Assembly: GCA_903863935.1 (NCBI GenBank)
Contig: CAIPDV010000121.1
Coordinates: 1-64,000 of the forward strand
DNA length: 64,000 nt
Direction of reading: 5' to 3'
Source: an uncultured Bacteroidota bacterium
GTDB lineage: Bacteria; Bacteroidota; Bacteroidia; JABEUT01
Position numbers and translations under genes: made by a program. Positions 53,381 to 63,458 of this stretch are shown here, in pieces. Positions within the stretch are counted from its first letter, which is position 1. Each line of letters starts with the position of its first letter. The notes beneath the pieces are model-generated. The model did no database searches and was not told the DNA's origin. It saw nothing but the letters and a program-made list of their open reading frames with translations.

Positions 53381-53899
53381 GTGCATGTCGTCTAGAATGA
53401 TATGAAGAAGCATCGAGTGAAAATTCTCTACCACTCCGAAACTCTTAACGGGGATAATAATATTGGCATCGCCTAATTTGCCGAGAGAATTTTCTTTATT
53501 GAAACCGCTCAGGGTAATAATCTTCCCTCCTATTTCTTTAGCCTTGCGGGTAGCATTCAAAATGTTTTTTGACTCGCCGGAACTGCTGATAGCGACTAAT
53601 AAATCACCAGGCAAAAACTGCGCAATAATCCATTCTTCCATAGCGCGTTCCCAACCGTAATCGTTGGCATAGCAGGTTATCATAGCAGCATCGGTAAACG
53701 ACATGGTATGCCTCCGAGCCATCTTCATATAATCTTCCATCATGTGCGAACAGATGGAGTTGGAACCTCCGTTGCCAATAAAGAAAATACGTTGGTGAGC
53801 ATTTAAAAGCTCTGCTGCTTTAGCAGAAGCACTTTTTACTTCCTCCGATGCGAAATACGTTGCAAAATCAGTTTGATATTGTGACCAGTGTTTAGACAT
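53375..53899 (-). CDS. SIS-domain phosphosugar isomerase (GmhA-like)
   Basis: 174 residues with a SIS fold: RIFFIGNGGSNSICSHMMED phosphosugar loop, then ISSSGESKNILNATRKAKEI and NFHSMLLHIILDDM. Closest to sedoheptulose-7-phosphate isomerase (GmhA), which starts ADP-heptose synthesis for LPS or S-layer glycans, but the usual GmhA His/Glu metal set is not clearly visible. The final codons lie in the heptad repeat. It has its own -7 box at 53922. Confidence 0.85.
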   Translation of the reverse strand: MSKHWSQYQTDFATYFASEEVKSASAKAAELLNAHQRIFFIGNGGSNSICSHMMEDYMKMARRHTMSFTDAAMITCYANDYGWERAMEEWIIAQFLPGDLLVAISSSGESKNILNATRKAKEIGGKIITLSGFNKENSLGKLGDANIIIPVKSFGVVENFHSMLLHIILDDMHL

Positions 53900-53909
53900 A
53901 TTCTAGGTT

Positions 53910-54218
53910 TTAAATTGGGTGCAAATATACGTATATATCCTTTTTAGCAATATAATCTTGGTTTAACTTTTCTTTTTGCTTTTCAAAATCGTCTTTTAGA
54001 TTAGCAATACTTTGCTTTATCTCTTTTAATTCGATATTCTTTCTTAATAATGTACTGTCAACATCAATAATGTCTTTATATTGGCTTTTGAAACTTTCTA
54101 AATCCTTTTCATTCTGAGAAACTTCTCCTTTTAGATCCCATATTCTTTGAGTTCTTGTATAAATAATAACACATAACACAGCTACCAAAGCTCCTAAAAT
54201 GATAATTGTTTCTGTCAT
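53910..54218 (-). CDS. Small membrane-anchored coiled-coil protein
   Basis: 102 residues: an N-terminal membrane helix (TETIIILGALVAVLCVIIYT, 2-21) followed by an alpha-helical, Lys/Glu-rich coiled-coil (about 26-90). No family recognised. It ends 10 bp before the SIS gene start and its 3' end contains that gene's -7 box. Confidence 0.6.
   Translation of the reverse strand: MTETIIILGALVAVLCVIIYTRTQRIWDLKGEVSQNEKDLESFKSQYKDIIDVDSTLLRKNIELKEIKQSIANLKDDFEKQKEKLNQDYIAKKDIYVYLHPI
53922..53929 (-). promoter_or_regulatory. -7 box for the SIS-domain gene
   Basis: Minus strand TATATTTG (plus-strand CAAATATA), inside the end of the coiled-coil gene, 23 bp before the SIS start. Confidence 0.5.
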
Positions 54219-54311
54219 TGCTTCTAAAATTTAATATTTGCTTTCTCAATACAAAAAGTAGTAAGAACAAATATAATTGTTTCTCCCAACTATTCGTATT
54301 TTCGCCTCTCG

Positions 54312-56927
54312 ATGATTAAAGAACCCACACCGGTTTGGGATACTCCCCTTATGAAGCAGTACCAGGGCATTAAAGCCAAGTACCCTGATGCTATTTTGCT
54401 GTTCCGTATAGGCGATTTTTACGAGACTTTCGGCGAGGATGCCAAACAGGTTGCCAATATTCTGGGTATCGTGCTCACCAAAAAATCTATTGGCAATAAT
54501 GCCACCACCGAACTGGCGGGCTTTCCTTACCACTCTATGGATAGTTACTTGCCTAAACTGGTCCGTGCGGGGCATCGGGTTGCTATCTGCGACCAGTTGG
54601 AGGATCCCAAGGTTGCCAAGAAATTAGTCAAGCGCGGAATTACCGAACTGGTAACTCCCGGCGTTTCCTATAACGATAAAATATTACAACATAACGCCAA
54701 CAACTTTTTAGCCGGAGTGTATTGGCAAGGCAAATTGGCGGGAGTAGCTTTTCTGGATGTTTCTACAGGTGAGTTTTTAGTCGCGCAAGGTGATAGGGAT
54801 TATATTGAAAAACTGTTGCAAAGCTTTCAACCCACAGAGGTCTTATATCCCAAAGACCGTAAAAAAGAATACGAAGAAATTTGGGGTGATAAGTATTATA
54901 GCTATGCCCTTGACGGATGGATATTCACGGAAGATTATGCAACTGAACTTTTACTGAAACGCTTCGATACCCTCTCGCTGAAAGGCTTTGGTATAGAGGG
55001 AATGAAAGAAGCGGTAATTGCCGCAGGAGCGGTATTAAAATATTTGGCAGATACCCAGCATGACAAGGTTGCCCACATCAATAAAATAGCCCGGATTGAG
55101 CGCGACCATTTTGTTTGGCTGGATGAATTTACCATACGAAATTTAGAGTTAGTGCAAACCATTCACGAAAAGGGCAAATCACTTTTGGAAGTGATGGACA
55201 AGACCTGCTCGCCTATGGGGGCAAGGCTTTTGAGGAGGTGGATAACTTTTCCGTTGAAAGATAAAGTACTGGTGGATGAACGCTTGGGCATGGTAGATTT
55301 TTTCCTGAACCACGAGGAGTTTATGGAGAAAGTCACTCAGCAATTAAAATCTATCGGCGATTTGGAGCGCATCATTTCAAGGGTGGCTGTGGGTAAAATA
55401 GCACCTCGGGAAGTAGTGCAATTAAAAAATGCTTTGCATGCTATTGAGATTTTACAAAAAGAATCTGCGGCAACAAACGAAGCACATTTTAAAAAAATAT
55501 CAGAGCAGTTTAATCCTTGCAAAACCATATCGGAAAGGATAGCAAAAGAAATTGTGGCGGAGCCTCCTGCGCTTGTCAATAAGGGAAATGTGATAAGCAG
55601 CGGAGTAAATGCAGAATTGGATGAGTTGCGCAAAATTGCTTTTTCAGGCAAAGATTATTTAGTTCAGATTCAACAACGGGAAATTGAGCGCACAGGCATA
55701 CCATCTTTGAAAGTTGGATTTAACAATGTGTTTGGGTATTTTTTAGAAGTAACCAATACACATAAAGATAAAGTCCCGCAGGAATGGATACGCAAGCAAA
55801 CCCTTTCTAATTGCGAACGATACGTTACTGAAGAGCTTAAACAATACGAAGAAAAAATATTAGGAGCCGAAGAAAAGATATTGGTGCTGGAAGAAACGCT
55901 TTTTAATAATTTGGTGCTTTCATTGGCAGATTACGTAGCACCTATCCAACTGAATGCCGCTCTCTGCGCCCGTTTGGATTGCCTTTTATCTTTTGCAAAA
56001 ATTGCGAAGGAATATAATTATGTCCGTCCGCATATTAACGAAGGTAAAAAAATTGATATTAAAAACGGAAGGCATCCTGTAATTGAACAACAGTTGCCTA
56101 TTGGGGAAGCATATGTTGCGAATGATATTTTTCTGGATGACGAAACGCAACAAATTATTGTTGTCACCGGACCGAACATGTCAGGTAAATCAGCCTTACT
56201 TAGACAAGTTGCCTTGATTGTTATAATGGCCCAGATGGGAAGTTTCGTTCCTGCTCAAAATGCGGAGATTGGAATAGTGGATAAAGTATTTACAAGGGTT
56301 GGCGCATCCGATAACATTTCTTCGGGCGAATCAACCTTTATGGTTGAGATGAATGAAACCGCCAGCATCCTAAATAATATTTCGGAACGCAGTTTAATAC
56401 TACTGGATGAAATAGGCCGCGGTACAAGTACATACGATGGTATCTCAATTGCATGGGCCATTGCTGAATATATTCATGAACACCCCGAAGCAAAAGCTAA
56501 AACATTATTTGCTACCCACTATCACGAGTTGAACGAAATGGAAAGTCAGTATAAGCGGATAAAGAATTTTAATGTATCAGTAAAAGAAGTAAAGAATAAA
56601 GTCATTTTTCTGCGCAAACTAACGCCCGGTGGCAGCGAACACAGCTTTGGTATTCATGTTGCAAGAATGGCGGGAATGCCTGTAAAAGTGGTACAACGAG
56701 CAAATGAAGTATTAGGCCAATTGGAAAACTCGCACAGTCCTGCATTAAATGCAAAAGCAATTAAACCTGCCGAAAAAGAAGATAACCTGCAATTAAGTTT
56801 CTTTCAATTGAATGACCCCGTGTTGGAACAAATTAAAGAGGATATTCAAAACATCGACATTGATAACCTAAGCCCTATTGAGGCTTTAGTGAAATTAAAT
56901 CAGATAAAGAAACATTTGGGGAGTTAA
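54312..56927 (+). CDS. mutS: DNA mismatch repair protein MutS
   Basis: 871-residue ATPase that recognises mismatches. The Phe-x-Glu wedge is in [10 protein letters not shown] (Phe36, Glu38). Connector, lever and clamp domains are in order. Walker A is [13 protein letters not shown] (about residue 620), the ST motif [17 protein letters not shown], Walker [17 protein letters not shown] and the His switch FATHYHEL. C-terminal helical tail ends [10 protein letters not shown]. Length is normal. The gene ends 2-3 bp before a heptad array, facing a convergent TPR gene. Confidence 0.98.
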   Translation: MIKEPTPVWDTPLMKQYQGIKAKYPDAILLFRIGDFYETFGEDAKQVANILGIVLTKKSIGNNATTELAGFPYHSMDSYLPKLVRAGHRVAICDQLEDPKVAKKLVKRGITELVTPGVSYNDKILQHNANNFLAGVYWQGKLAGVAFLDVSTGEFLVAQGDRDYIEKLLQSFQPTEVLYPKDRKKEYEEIWGDKYYSYALDGWIFTEDYATELLLKRFDTLSLKGFGIEGMKEAVIAAGAVLKYLADTQHDKVAHINKIARIERDHFVWLDEFTIRNLELVQTIHEKGKSLLEVMDKTCSPMGARLLRRWITFPLKDKVLVDERLGMVDFFLNHEEFMEKVTQQLKSIGDLERIISRVAVGKIAPREVVQLKNALHAIEILQKESAATNEAHFKKISEQFNPCKTISERIAKEIVAEPPALVNKGNVISSGVNAELDELRKIAFSGKDYLVQIQQREIERTGIPSLKVGFNNVFGYFLEVTNTHKDKVPQEWIRKQTLSNCERYVTEELKQYEEKILGAEEKILVLEETLFNNLVLSLADYVAPIQLNAALCARLDCLLSFAKIAKEYNYVRPHINEGKKIDIKNGRHPVIEQQLPIGEAYVANDIFLDDETQQIIVVTGPNMSGKSALLRQVALIVIMAQMGSFVPAQNAEIGIVDKVFTRVGASDNISSGESTFMVEMNETASILNNISERSLILLDEIGRGTSTYDGISIAWAIAEYIHEHPEAKAKTLFATHYHELNEMESQYKRIKNFNVSVKEVKNKVIFLRKLTPGGSEHSFGIHVARMAGMPVKVVQRANEVLGQLENSHSPALNAKAIKPAEKEDNLQLSFFQLNDPVLEQIKEDIQNIDIDNLSPIEALVKLNQIKKHLGS

Positions 56928-56929
56928 CG

Positions 56930-57019
56930 ATGAACTATGAAGTATGAACTATGAACGAAATAATAACTATTGGTCATCGTTCATAGTTCATAGTTCATAG
57001 TTCATAGTTCATACTTCAT
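56930..57019. repeat. Heptad-period inverted array H5
   Basis: Left arm 56930-56957: ATGAACT, ATGAAGT, ATGAACT, ATGAACG. Right arm 56978-57019: six units of AGTTCAT type in exact phase. The arms are inverse complements and can form a long hairpin that fills the whole gap between the stops of mutS and the convergent TPR gene. Confidence 0.9.
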
Positions 57020-57021
57020 AG

Positions 57022-58086
57022 TTATTTCATTGCTTTTCTGTCAGCAGCTTTTTTGCAGTCGTCGGCGTAAGATTGGGCATCATCACAGCCTAAGTCGGCT
57101 GCCTTTTGGAAGTAATCGCAGGCATCCTCACCCATTTTCTTTTTACGTAACCCCAGTTTGAACCAAGCAATACCTTCGCTCGGTTTCAGGTGAATGAGTT
57201 GTTGGTAGTCATACAATGCTGATTCAACCATCCCAAGGTTTTCACAATCTGCCGCCTGATGCAGATAAGCATCGGCAAATTTGGGATTTCTGACGATCAC
57301 TTTTGTAAGGTCGTTCATCGCCTCCTTGTATTTTTGTTTTTGCTCATAGGTAAGGGCTCTGCGGTAATATCCCATATAATTCAGGGAATCCATTTTAATA
57401 GACAGGGTATAGTCATCTATTGCCGAGTCAAGCTTTCCAAGTCCTTCGTATGCAATGCCCCTATAGGTATAATAGTTAGCCGAATCATGACAATATAAAA
57501 TAGCCTGATTCAGATTTTGTAAACCTTCCGCAAATTGCTTTAGATCTACTTCAGTTTTACCTTTTGCAAAATATTCAATGCCACACATCCAGCAGAAATT
57601 ATCGCGGTAAGCCAATTTGGCGGCTTTCATGGTATCACTCAGCCGTCGTGCTTTACTGATATATCTGCAAGCTTCATTTTTACCTTTCCCTTTCATCATT
57701 ATTCCCTTTTGGAGCAATGCTTCCGGGTATTGTGAATCAATTTGCACCGCTACATCAAAATCTTTTCCTGCCTGAACAAATTCGCTGTTATTCATATTGG
57801 CCATTCCAAGCTTATAATAACCAACCGCCCATTCGTGGTTAACCGAGAAGTTCGGATATAAACTTGATTTTTCGAAGGCAGTACATGTATCATAGCTGTA
57901 TATCTTGCTCAAATACTCCGGCAACTTGGCCTCGAAAGTTTTTATGTAACGTGTATAATACTCTGCTGCCAGTTTAAAGCTGCCATTATTATAGGCCCGT
58001 TCACCGGCAAGGAAATTAACATCGTCCTGCGCCTTTAACGAGATTACTGAATTTAATAAAAATAACAGGAGGAATATTTTTTTCAT
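57022..58086 (-). CDS. Exported TPR-repeat protein
   Basis: 354 residues with a signal peptide (ends ISLKAQ). About seven TPR or Sel1-like helical repeats: AGERAYNNGSFKLAAEYYTR, then YYKLGMANMNNSEFVQAGKD, YYTYRGIAYEGLGKLDSAID, YYRRALTYEQKQKYKEAMND and a C-terminal Sel1-type unit (ACDYFQKAADLGCDDAQSYA). Likely a periplasmic protein-protein scaffold. Partner unknown. Its stop lies three bases from the heptad array. Confidence 0.85.
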   Translation of the reverse strand: MKKIFLLLFLLNSVISLKAQDDVNFLAGERAYNNGSFKLAAEYYTRYIKTFEAKLPEYLSKIYSYDTCTAFEKSSLYPNFSVNHEWAVGYYKLGMANMNNSEFVQAGKDFDVAVQIDSQYPEALLQKGIMMKGKGKNEACRYISKARRLSDTMKAAKLAYRDNFCWMCGIEYFAKGKTEVDLKQFAEGLQNLNQAILYCHDSANYYTYRGIAYEGLGKLDSAIDDYTLSIKMDSLNYMGYYRRALTYEQKQKYKEAMNDLTKVIVRNPKFADAYLHQAADCENLGMVESALYDYQQLIHLKPSEGIAWFKLGLRKKKMGEDACDYFQKAADLGCDDAQSYADDCKKAADRKAMK

Positions 58087-58106
58087 GAACCTTTTTTATT
58101 GGGCTG

Positions 58107-58114
58107 CAAATCTA
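58107..58114 (-). promoter_or_regulatory. -7 box for the TPR gene
   Basis: Minus strand TAGATTTG (plus-strand CAAATCTA), 21 bp before the ATG. Confidence 0.5.
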
Positions 58115-58126
58115 TAAAAAAGAAAA

Positions 58127-58221
58127 CAGTGGTCGGTAGTCACATATCAGTGAACAAAAAAGATAATATTAAACTAAAATAAACGCTATTACTAGCCGCG
58201 GATAACTGACCACTGATAATT
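58127..58221. repeat. Heptad-period inverted array H6 (degenerate)
   Basis: Left 58127-58154: CAGTGGT, CGGTAGT, CACATAT, CAGTGAA. Right 58201-58221: GATAACT, GACCACT, GATAATT. GACCACT and CAGTGGT are near complements. It is older-looking than H4 and H5. Confidence 0.6.
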
Positions 58222-58262
58222 AAATTAATTGCATATTTGCAGTCAACTAAACATCAATAGCT

Positions 58263-59633
58263 ATGAAAGAAATAGATGCATATATCGCAAAGAACAAAGA
58301 CCGTTTTACAAATGAGTTGCTGGATTTTCTCCGCATTCCATCTGTAAGTGCCGATTCCAAATTCAAAAAGGATATGGAGCGTGCGGCAGAATTTGTAAAA
58401 AAATCATTGCTTGCCGCCGGAGCAGATAAGGTTGAAATTCACCCTACCAAACTGCATCCCATAGTATATGGAGAAAAGATAGTAGATAAAAAACTTCCCA
58501 CAATTCTGGCATACGGACACTATGATGTTCAACCGCCTGATCCACTAAACCTGTGGCATTCACCTCCATTTGAGCCTGTTATTAAAGACGGTAAAATTTA
58601 TGCCCGCGGCTCATGCGATGATAAAGGACAAGTGTATATGCACATTAAGGCACTTGAAATGCTTTTGAAGATAGGCAAACTGCCTTGTAATGTTAAATTC
58701 CTGATTGAAGGGGAAGAGGAAGTTGGCTCTGTTTCGTTGGGAGATTTTGTAAAAAAGAACAAAAAGAAATTAGAATCGGATGTTATTGTAATTTCTGACA
58801 CCGATATTATTGACAACAAAGTTCCGTCCATTAATGTGGGCTTGAGAGGAATAGCAGGGGTAGAAATTGAAGTTACAGGACCTAACCGCGATCTGCATTC
58901 AGGGGTATATGGTGGTGCCGTAGCCAATCCAATTACGGTGTTGTGCGAAATGATAGCCTCTTTGAAAGATAAGGACGGGCACATTACCATACCGGGTTTT
59001 TATAAAGATGTAAAAGTTCTTTCGGCGAAAGATAGAAAGGATTTGAATAGCGCGCCATTTAACTTGAACGCATATAAGAAAGACCTTGGAATTAAGGACG
59101 TAACAGGCGAAAAAGGATATACCACACTGGAACGGACTTCAATCCGCCCGACTGTAGAACTGAATGGTATATGGGGTGGGTACCAGGGAGAAGGCTCCAA
59201 AACTGTGATTGCATCGAAAGCTTTTGCAAAAATTACCATGCGTTTGGTGCCCAACCAAAGCCCTGAAACGATATTAGCACTTTTCAAGAAGCATGTTGAA
59301 AAGATTGCCCCTAAGTCAGTTACTGTTAAGGTTACGTTAGGCCATGGTGGCGATCCGGTATTGCTGGAAACAACCTCTCCGGGATACCAGGCAGCCAGCC
59401 GGGCCATGCAGGAGTCGTTTGGTAAAAAACCTATTCCAACCCGCAGCGGGGGAAGTATTCCGATAGTAGCCCTGTTTAAAAAAGAACTTGGCAGAGACTC
59501 CGTATTATTAGGGTTCGGTTTGAATTCGGATAACATTCACTCACCGAATGAGCATTATGGCATTTTCAACTACCTGAAAGGGATTGAAACAATTGGCCTT
59601 TTTCACTATCAATTTGCAGCAGTAAGGAAATAA
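58263..59633 (+). CDS. M20 family dipeptidase
   Basis: 456-residue zinc dipeptidase. Metal ligands are visible in AYGHYDVQPPDPLNLW, RGSCDDKGQVYMHI, IEGEEEVGS and SDTDIIDNKVPS; a C-terminal His in SDNIHSPNEHYG completes the site. The dimerisation (lid) domain lies at about 195-370. It cleaves di- or small peptides in the cytoplasm. A CATATTTG motif 24 bp upstream is close to a -7 box. Followed by a terminator. Confidence 0.95.
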   Translation: MKEIDAYIAKNKDRFTNELLDFLRIPSVSADSKFKKDMERAAEFVKKSLLAAGADKVEIHPTKLHPIVYGEKIVDKKLPTILAYGHYDVQPPDPLNLWHSPPFEPVIKDGKIYARGSCDDKGQVYMHIKALEMLLKIGKLPCNVKFLIEGEEEVGSVSLGDFVKKNKKKLESDVIVISDTDIIDNKVPSINVGLRGIAGVEIEVTGPNRDLHSGVYGGAVANPITVLCEMIASLKDKDGHITIPGFYKDVKVLSAKDRKDLNSAPFNLNAYKKDLGIKDVTGEKGYTTLERTSIRPTVELNGIWGGYQGEGSKTVIASKAFAKITMRLVPNQSPETILALFKKHVEKIAPKSVTVKVTLGHGGDPVLLETTSPGYQAASRAMQESFGKKPIPTRSGGSIPIVALFKKELGRDSVLLGFGLNSDNIHSPNEHYGIFNYLKGIETIGLFHYQFAAVRK

Positions 59634-59660
59634 TTCCATATTTTACTTTATTGATTTACA

Positions 59661-59698
59661 AACCATTACATTCATTTGTAATGGTTTTGTAATTTTAT
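59661..59698 (+). terminator. Rho-independent terminator of the dipeptidase gene
   Basis: Stem AACCATTACA / TGTAATGGTT with a 6-base loop, then a TTGTAATTTT tail. Confidence 0.75.
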
Positions 59699-59837
59699 TT
59701 GGCAATGCACCCAACCTTTCACAAAAACGGTGCGTACTAGTATACAGGTTTTAAACCCGGGGTGGCATTAACCCCGTCAATTAAAAAGATAAAATGAAAA
59801 ACAGGAATATACATGTGACTTTATATTCCAAAAACAA

Positions 59838-59845
59838 TATATTTG
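59838..59845 (+). promoter_or_regulatory. -7 box for the giant T9SS cargo gene
   Basis: TATATTTG, 19 bp before the ATG at 59865. Confidence 0.5.
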
Positions 59846-59864
59846 TAACCTTAATTTTATAAGC

Positions 59865-62800
59865 ATGAATAGAAATATCCTGTCCTTATGTGTAGGTTTT
59901 GCTTTTGTTTCAACAACAATCCTGACTACAAATGTTTCAGCTCAGTCTACTACCAAAGGTGAAGAACTTGAGCAAATCAATTTTTCATGGAATACGGTTA
60001 CCGATAACCTTTTAATAAAATTCCACCCCAGTGCCAATGAAATTAATACTTTTTACAGATTCGACCAGGAAAAAGTGACAGCCTTAAAGCTGGACTTTTT
60101 TGCGAAAATGCGTATGTCCAATTCTTCAAATACAGGCGGGCTTATAAAAGATGCTCAAACTAGTTTGTCTTCCTTATATGAAAAATTTATTGAAACCAAG
60201 AAAGCTTACCCATCTTCCGTTTCTGAATATTCAGGAAGAAGAGTATCTACAGTAAACCCTTGCGATTCTTCAGGATGTACTAATATGGATTTTCGTTCAG
60301 GCGACTTTACTTCATGGTACGGATACTATGCAAATCATGATTATAATTGCTCGGTCAGTACTTTAAGCAGTGTTACCGGAGGTTCTTTAGGTGCGGTTAC
60401 CCTTGCCTGTAACGATCCAGCAACAGCAAGTTACAATAGGCTTATAAATGACTATCAGCTTTCAATTACCAGCAGTGGATATGACGCTATCATTCCGGCT
60501 ATTTCCAGGGTTTCTCCCTGGGCAACCGGAGGTCACTCCGTTATGCTGGGCGACAGTACATGGGTAGGTTATGGGTCAGCTATTTTAGAAAAAACTTTCT
60601 ATGTTTCCCCCGGAACAGCCAATCTTACATATCAATACGCAGTATTTTTAGAAAACCCGGCTTCCCACTGTAAAGGAACTCAACCCCTCTTTACCGTTGC
60701 TGCATTGGATGAAAATGGGGATACAATACCAAATTGCGGTGAATATAATGTTACCGCAGGATATGGTACCAATACTTTTGACAGCACAATATACAATGGT
60801 GTAAAGTTATTTTACAGAGACTGGACCATTGCCAACGTTCCTCTTAAGAATTATATTGGTCATTGTGTTACCATTGTTTTTGAAGTTAGGGACTGTGGAC
60901 AAGGCGGACACTTCGGGTATGCATATGTTGATGCTTCGTGTTCACCACTTACTCCTATTTCTTCTTCGCCCGGTTTCTGCGGACAAGACTCCATTCAACT
61001 AATTGCTCCTCCCGGAGCTCAAACATACGAGTGGATCGGTCCATCCATTGGAAGTATACGGACAGACACCTCCAAACAAATTGTTTGGGTAGATAGCGTT
61101 GGTACCTATACCGTAGTTACTATTCCTGTTACAGGCGTTCAATGTGCTGATACACTTACTATTACTTTAGGTAAAGCCGCAGGCCCACCACCACATCCTA
61201 ACTTTGCAGCAGATACAGTTTGTGCAGGCTCACCTACTAAGTTCACCAATATTTCTTTACCGTCAACCGGTAAATTCTGGTGGGATTTTTATAATATAGG
61301 AATTTACAACTTGAGTGATACCAATAATTTTAATCCGACCTGGACCTATGTTACCCCCGGAACATACCATGTCAAATTACATGAAGTATTTAACGGTTGT
61401 GGTACAGACACCGTATTAACCATAAAGGTAGATACAGTGCCATCAGCAGGATTTACGGCATCAGGCGGATGTATGAATACGCCAATAACTTTCTCCAACA
61501 CGAGTGTTGGCGCAGGAAAGTATTATTGGAACTTTGGAGACCCTTCATCAGCCCCTAAAGATACTTCTACTGCTATATCTCCTACTCATACATTTACAAC
61601 GGCAGCAACCTATACAGTTACACTTGTTGTTACCAATTCGGGCCATTGCAGTGATACCGTTAAACAAACCATTACAATCTATCCGATTCCTCATCCGGTT
61701 ATAACTGGTGATACACTGATCTGTCCAGGTCAAAGAGACACCTTATCTGTTACAGGTGGAACAACCTATTTGTGGAGTAATGGAAAGACAACTTCTCAAA
61801 TTGCACCTACTCCTTCATCAACAATTACATATACTGTAACTGCTTATAATGGTACTTGCACGCATGATACTACTTTCACTATCCACATGATTCCGGCCCC
61901 CAGCCCTACCATCACTGTTACGAAAGATAGTGTTTGTAAAGGAGATACAATTACACTTGAAGGTTCCGGAGCTACAACCTATAAATGGTTGCCAAGCAAT
62001 AATACAACTACCAAAATACAGTTAACCGTCAACAAGATCGATACCATCAGATTAGTAGGATACGGTGGTGTTTGTGTTGATACTGCAACTGTAATTATTG
62101 GTGTTATTAAACAAATAACTGCTGCTTCAACAACCAGTGTAGATTCAATATGCCCTGGTCAGTCAGCAGTACTTACAACACAAGTTAGCGGTTCTTCGGG
62201 CACTTACTCCTGGAATACCGGGGAAACAACCTCATCTATTACAGTGAGTCCTGCTACAACCACTACGTATACATGTACCATTACAGGTAAGTGTAATACG
62301 ATAACCAATACAGTGAAAGTTACTGTTGACCCGATACCTGTTGTTAAAATTAAAGGAACACCTTGGAAATGTCAGGGAATCCGTGACACTTTAACGGTAA
62401 CAGGTGGGGTACATTATATTTGGAGTAATGGAAAAACTACTACCACGTATATCACAGGCCCTATTAATGGAGACTCCGTAATTTCAGTTGTGGCATACAA
62501 CAACCTTGGGTGTTCAGATACAACCAAGTTCCTTGTAACCCTGCGTCCAAAACCGAATATCATTATTACCGCGCCAACAAAAGCCTGTGCGGGACAATCG
62601 GTTCTACTTACTGCTACAGGAAGCGGCGTTGGTCCGTTCACTTATTCATGGTCAGTTGGCGGAACTACAGTTACTATAATATCTAATTATGATACGGTTA
62701 CTGTAAATCCTGATGTAACTACCATTTATACGGTTAAAGTATCAAATGGATGTCTCGCATCCAAATCAACCTCCGTGGTTCCGGATAACCCACCCATGCT

Positions 62801-63323
62801 GGTATGTTGCGACAAAGCTATTGTTAAGGGTGATGACACGATCCTTATAGCATCTAACAGCACGGGTAAGATATACAAATACAACTGGTACGATACCGCA
62901 GGAGTTGTTTGTTTAGATCCACCTAAGTGCGACTCAGTAAAAGTAAAACCATCAATAACTACTACCTATACTGTAATTGGAACAGATAGCCTCGGCTGTC
63001 AGATTGAAAGAGTTGTAACCATTGTTGTGGAAACACCTTGCTTTGATTTCAAAGTTCCTAACGTATTCACACCTAACTATCCGGGCCAAAGCGGATTGAA
63101 TGCTGAATTCTACATTAAAACAGAGAATATTGATGGTTGGGCAATAACGATCTTCGACCGTTGGGGTAAAGAAATGTTCAAATCAAGTAACCCTTATGTA
63201 TACTGGACCGGACTTACCGAAGGCGGTGCAAAAGCTCCGGATGGGGTTTACTACTATATAATTACAGGATCTTGTCAGAACAATACTTACAAGAGAGACG
63301 GATTCGTACAACTTATCCGGTAA
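59865..63323 (+). CDS. Giant secreted adhesin-like protein with PKD/Ig-like repeats and T9SS type B (CHU_C) domain
   Basis: 1152 residues. Signal peptide 1-27 (ends VSAQ). A unique N-terminal domain (about 28-390) with paired Cys (NPCDSSGCTNMDFRSGDFTS). Then serial beta-sandwich modules (PKD-like: FSNTSVGAGKYYWNFGDPSS; Ig-like: GGTTYLWSNGKTTSQI, repeated at least five times with the xWSNGKTT signature). The end (about 1065-1152) is a gliding-motility-associated C-terminal domain (VPNVFTPNYPGQ, FDRWGKEMFKSSNPY, DGVYYYII). Type B domains are exported by T9SS and often stay on the surface. Probably an adhesin. Confidence 0.92.
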   Translation: MNRNILSLCVGFAFVSTTILTTNVSAQSTTKGEELEQINFSWNTVTDNLLIKFHPSANEINTFYRFDQEKVTALKLDFFAKMRMSNSSNTGGLIKDAQTSLSSLYEKFIETKKAYPSSVSEYSGRRVSTVNPCDSSGCTNMDFRSGDFTSWYGYYANHDYNCSVSTLSSVTGGSLGAVTLACNDPATASYNRLINDYQLSITSSGYDAIIPAISRVSPWATGGHSVMLGDSTWVGYGSAILEKTFYVSPGTANLTYQYAVFLENPASHCKGTQPLFTVAALDENGDTIPNCGEYNVTAGYGTNTFDSTIYNGVKLFYRDWTIANVPLKNYIGHCVTIVFEVRDCGQGGHFGYAYVDASCSPLTPISSSPGFCGQDSIQLIAPPGAQTYEWIGPSIGSIRTDTSKQIVWVDSVGTYTVVTIPVTGVQCADTLTITLGKAAGPPPHPNFAADTVCAGSPTKFTNISLPSTGKFWWDFYNIGIYNLSDTNNFNPTWTYVTPGTYHVKLHEVFNGCGTDTVLTIKVDTVPSAGFTASGGCMNTPITFSNTSVGAGKYYWNFGDPSSAPKDTSTAISPTHTFTTAATYTVTLVVTNSGHCSDTVKQTITIYPIPHPVITGDTLICPGQRDTLSVTGGTTYLWSNGKTTSQIAPTPSSTITYTVTAYNGTCTHDTTFTIHMIPAPSPTITVTKDSVCKGDTITLEGSGATTYKWLPSNNTTTKIQLTVNKIDTIRLVGYGGVCVDTATVIIGVIKQITAASTTSVDSICPGQSAVLTTQVSGSSGTYSWNTGETTSSITVSPATTTTYTCTITGKCNTITNTVKVTVDPIPVVKIKGTPWKCQGIRDTLTVTGGVHYIWSNGKTTTTYITGPINGDSVISVVAYNNLGCSDTTKFLVTLRPKPNIIITAPTKACAGQSVLLTATGSGVGPFTYSWSVGGTTVTIISNYDTVTVNPDVTTIYTVKVSNGCLASKSTSVVPDNPPMLVCCDKAIVKGDDTILIASNSTGKIYKYNWYDTAGVVCLDPPKCDSVKVKPSITTTYTVIGTDSLGCQIERVVTIVVETPCFDFKVPNVFTPNYPGQSGLNAEFYIKTENIDGWAITIFDRWGKEMFKSSNPYVYWTGLTEGGAKAPDGVYYYIITGSCQNNTYKRDGFVQLIR

Positions 63324-63451
63324 ATGAAAAGTGAAAAGCTAAAAATGAACAATTTTTAGTTTGATTATAAAACTCAAAAGCCCTGCAATATTGCGGGGCT
63401 TTTAGTTTTGAAATTATTAATAATTCTTCCCTATTAGTTCTTCACTATTCA
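63324..63451. repeat. Heptad-period arrays H7 around a terminator
   Basis: Left 63324-63351: ATGAAAA, GTGAAAA, GCTAAAA, ATGAACA. Right 63424-63451: TTCTTCC, CTATTAG, TTCTTCA, CTATTCA. They flank the terminator at 63376-63403 and begin directly after the giant gene's stop. Confidence 0.7.
63376..63408. terminator. Bidirectional Rho-independent terminator
   Basis: AAAAGCCCTGCAA / TTGCGGGGCTTTT stem (one G-T pair) with a 2-base loop. There are T-runs on the plus strand (TTTTAGTTTT) and A-runs on the left, so it can serve the convergent genes on both sides. Confidence 0.85.
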
Positions 63452-63458
63452 CTGCTTT

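Noticed and set aside
52951-57019. CRISPR array
   Set aside because: Repeat units are only 7 bases with no spacers, and there are no cas genes.
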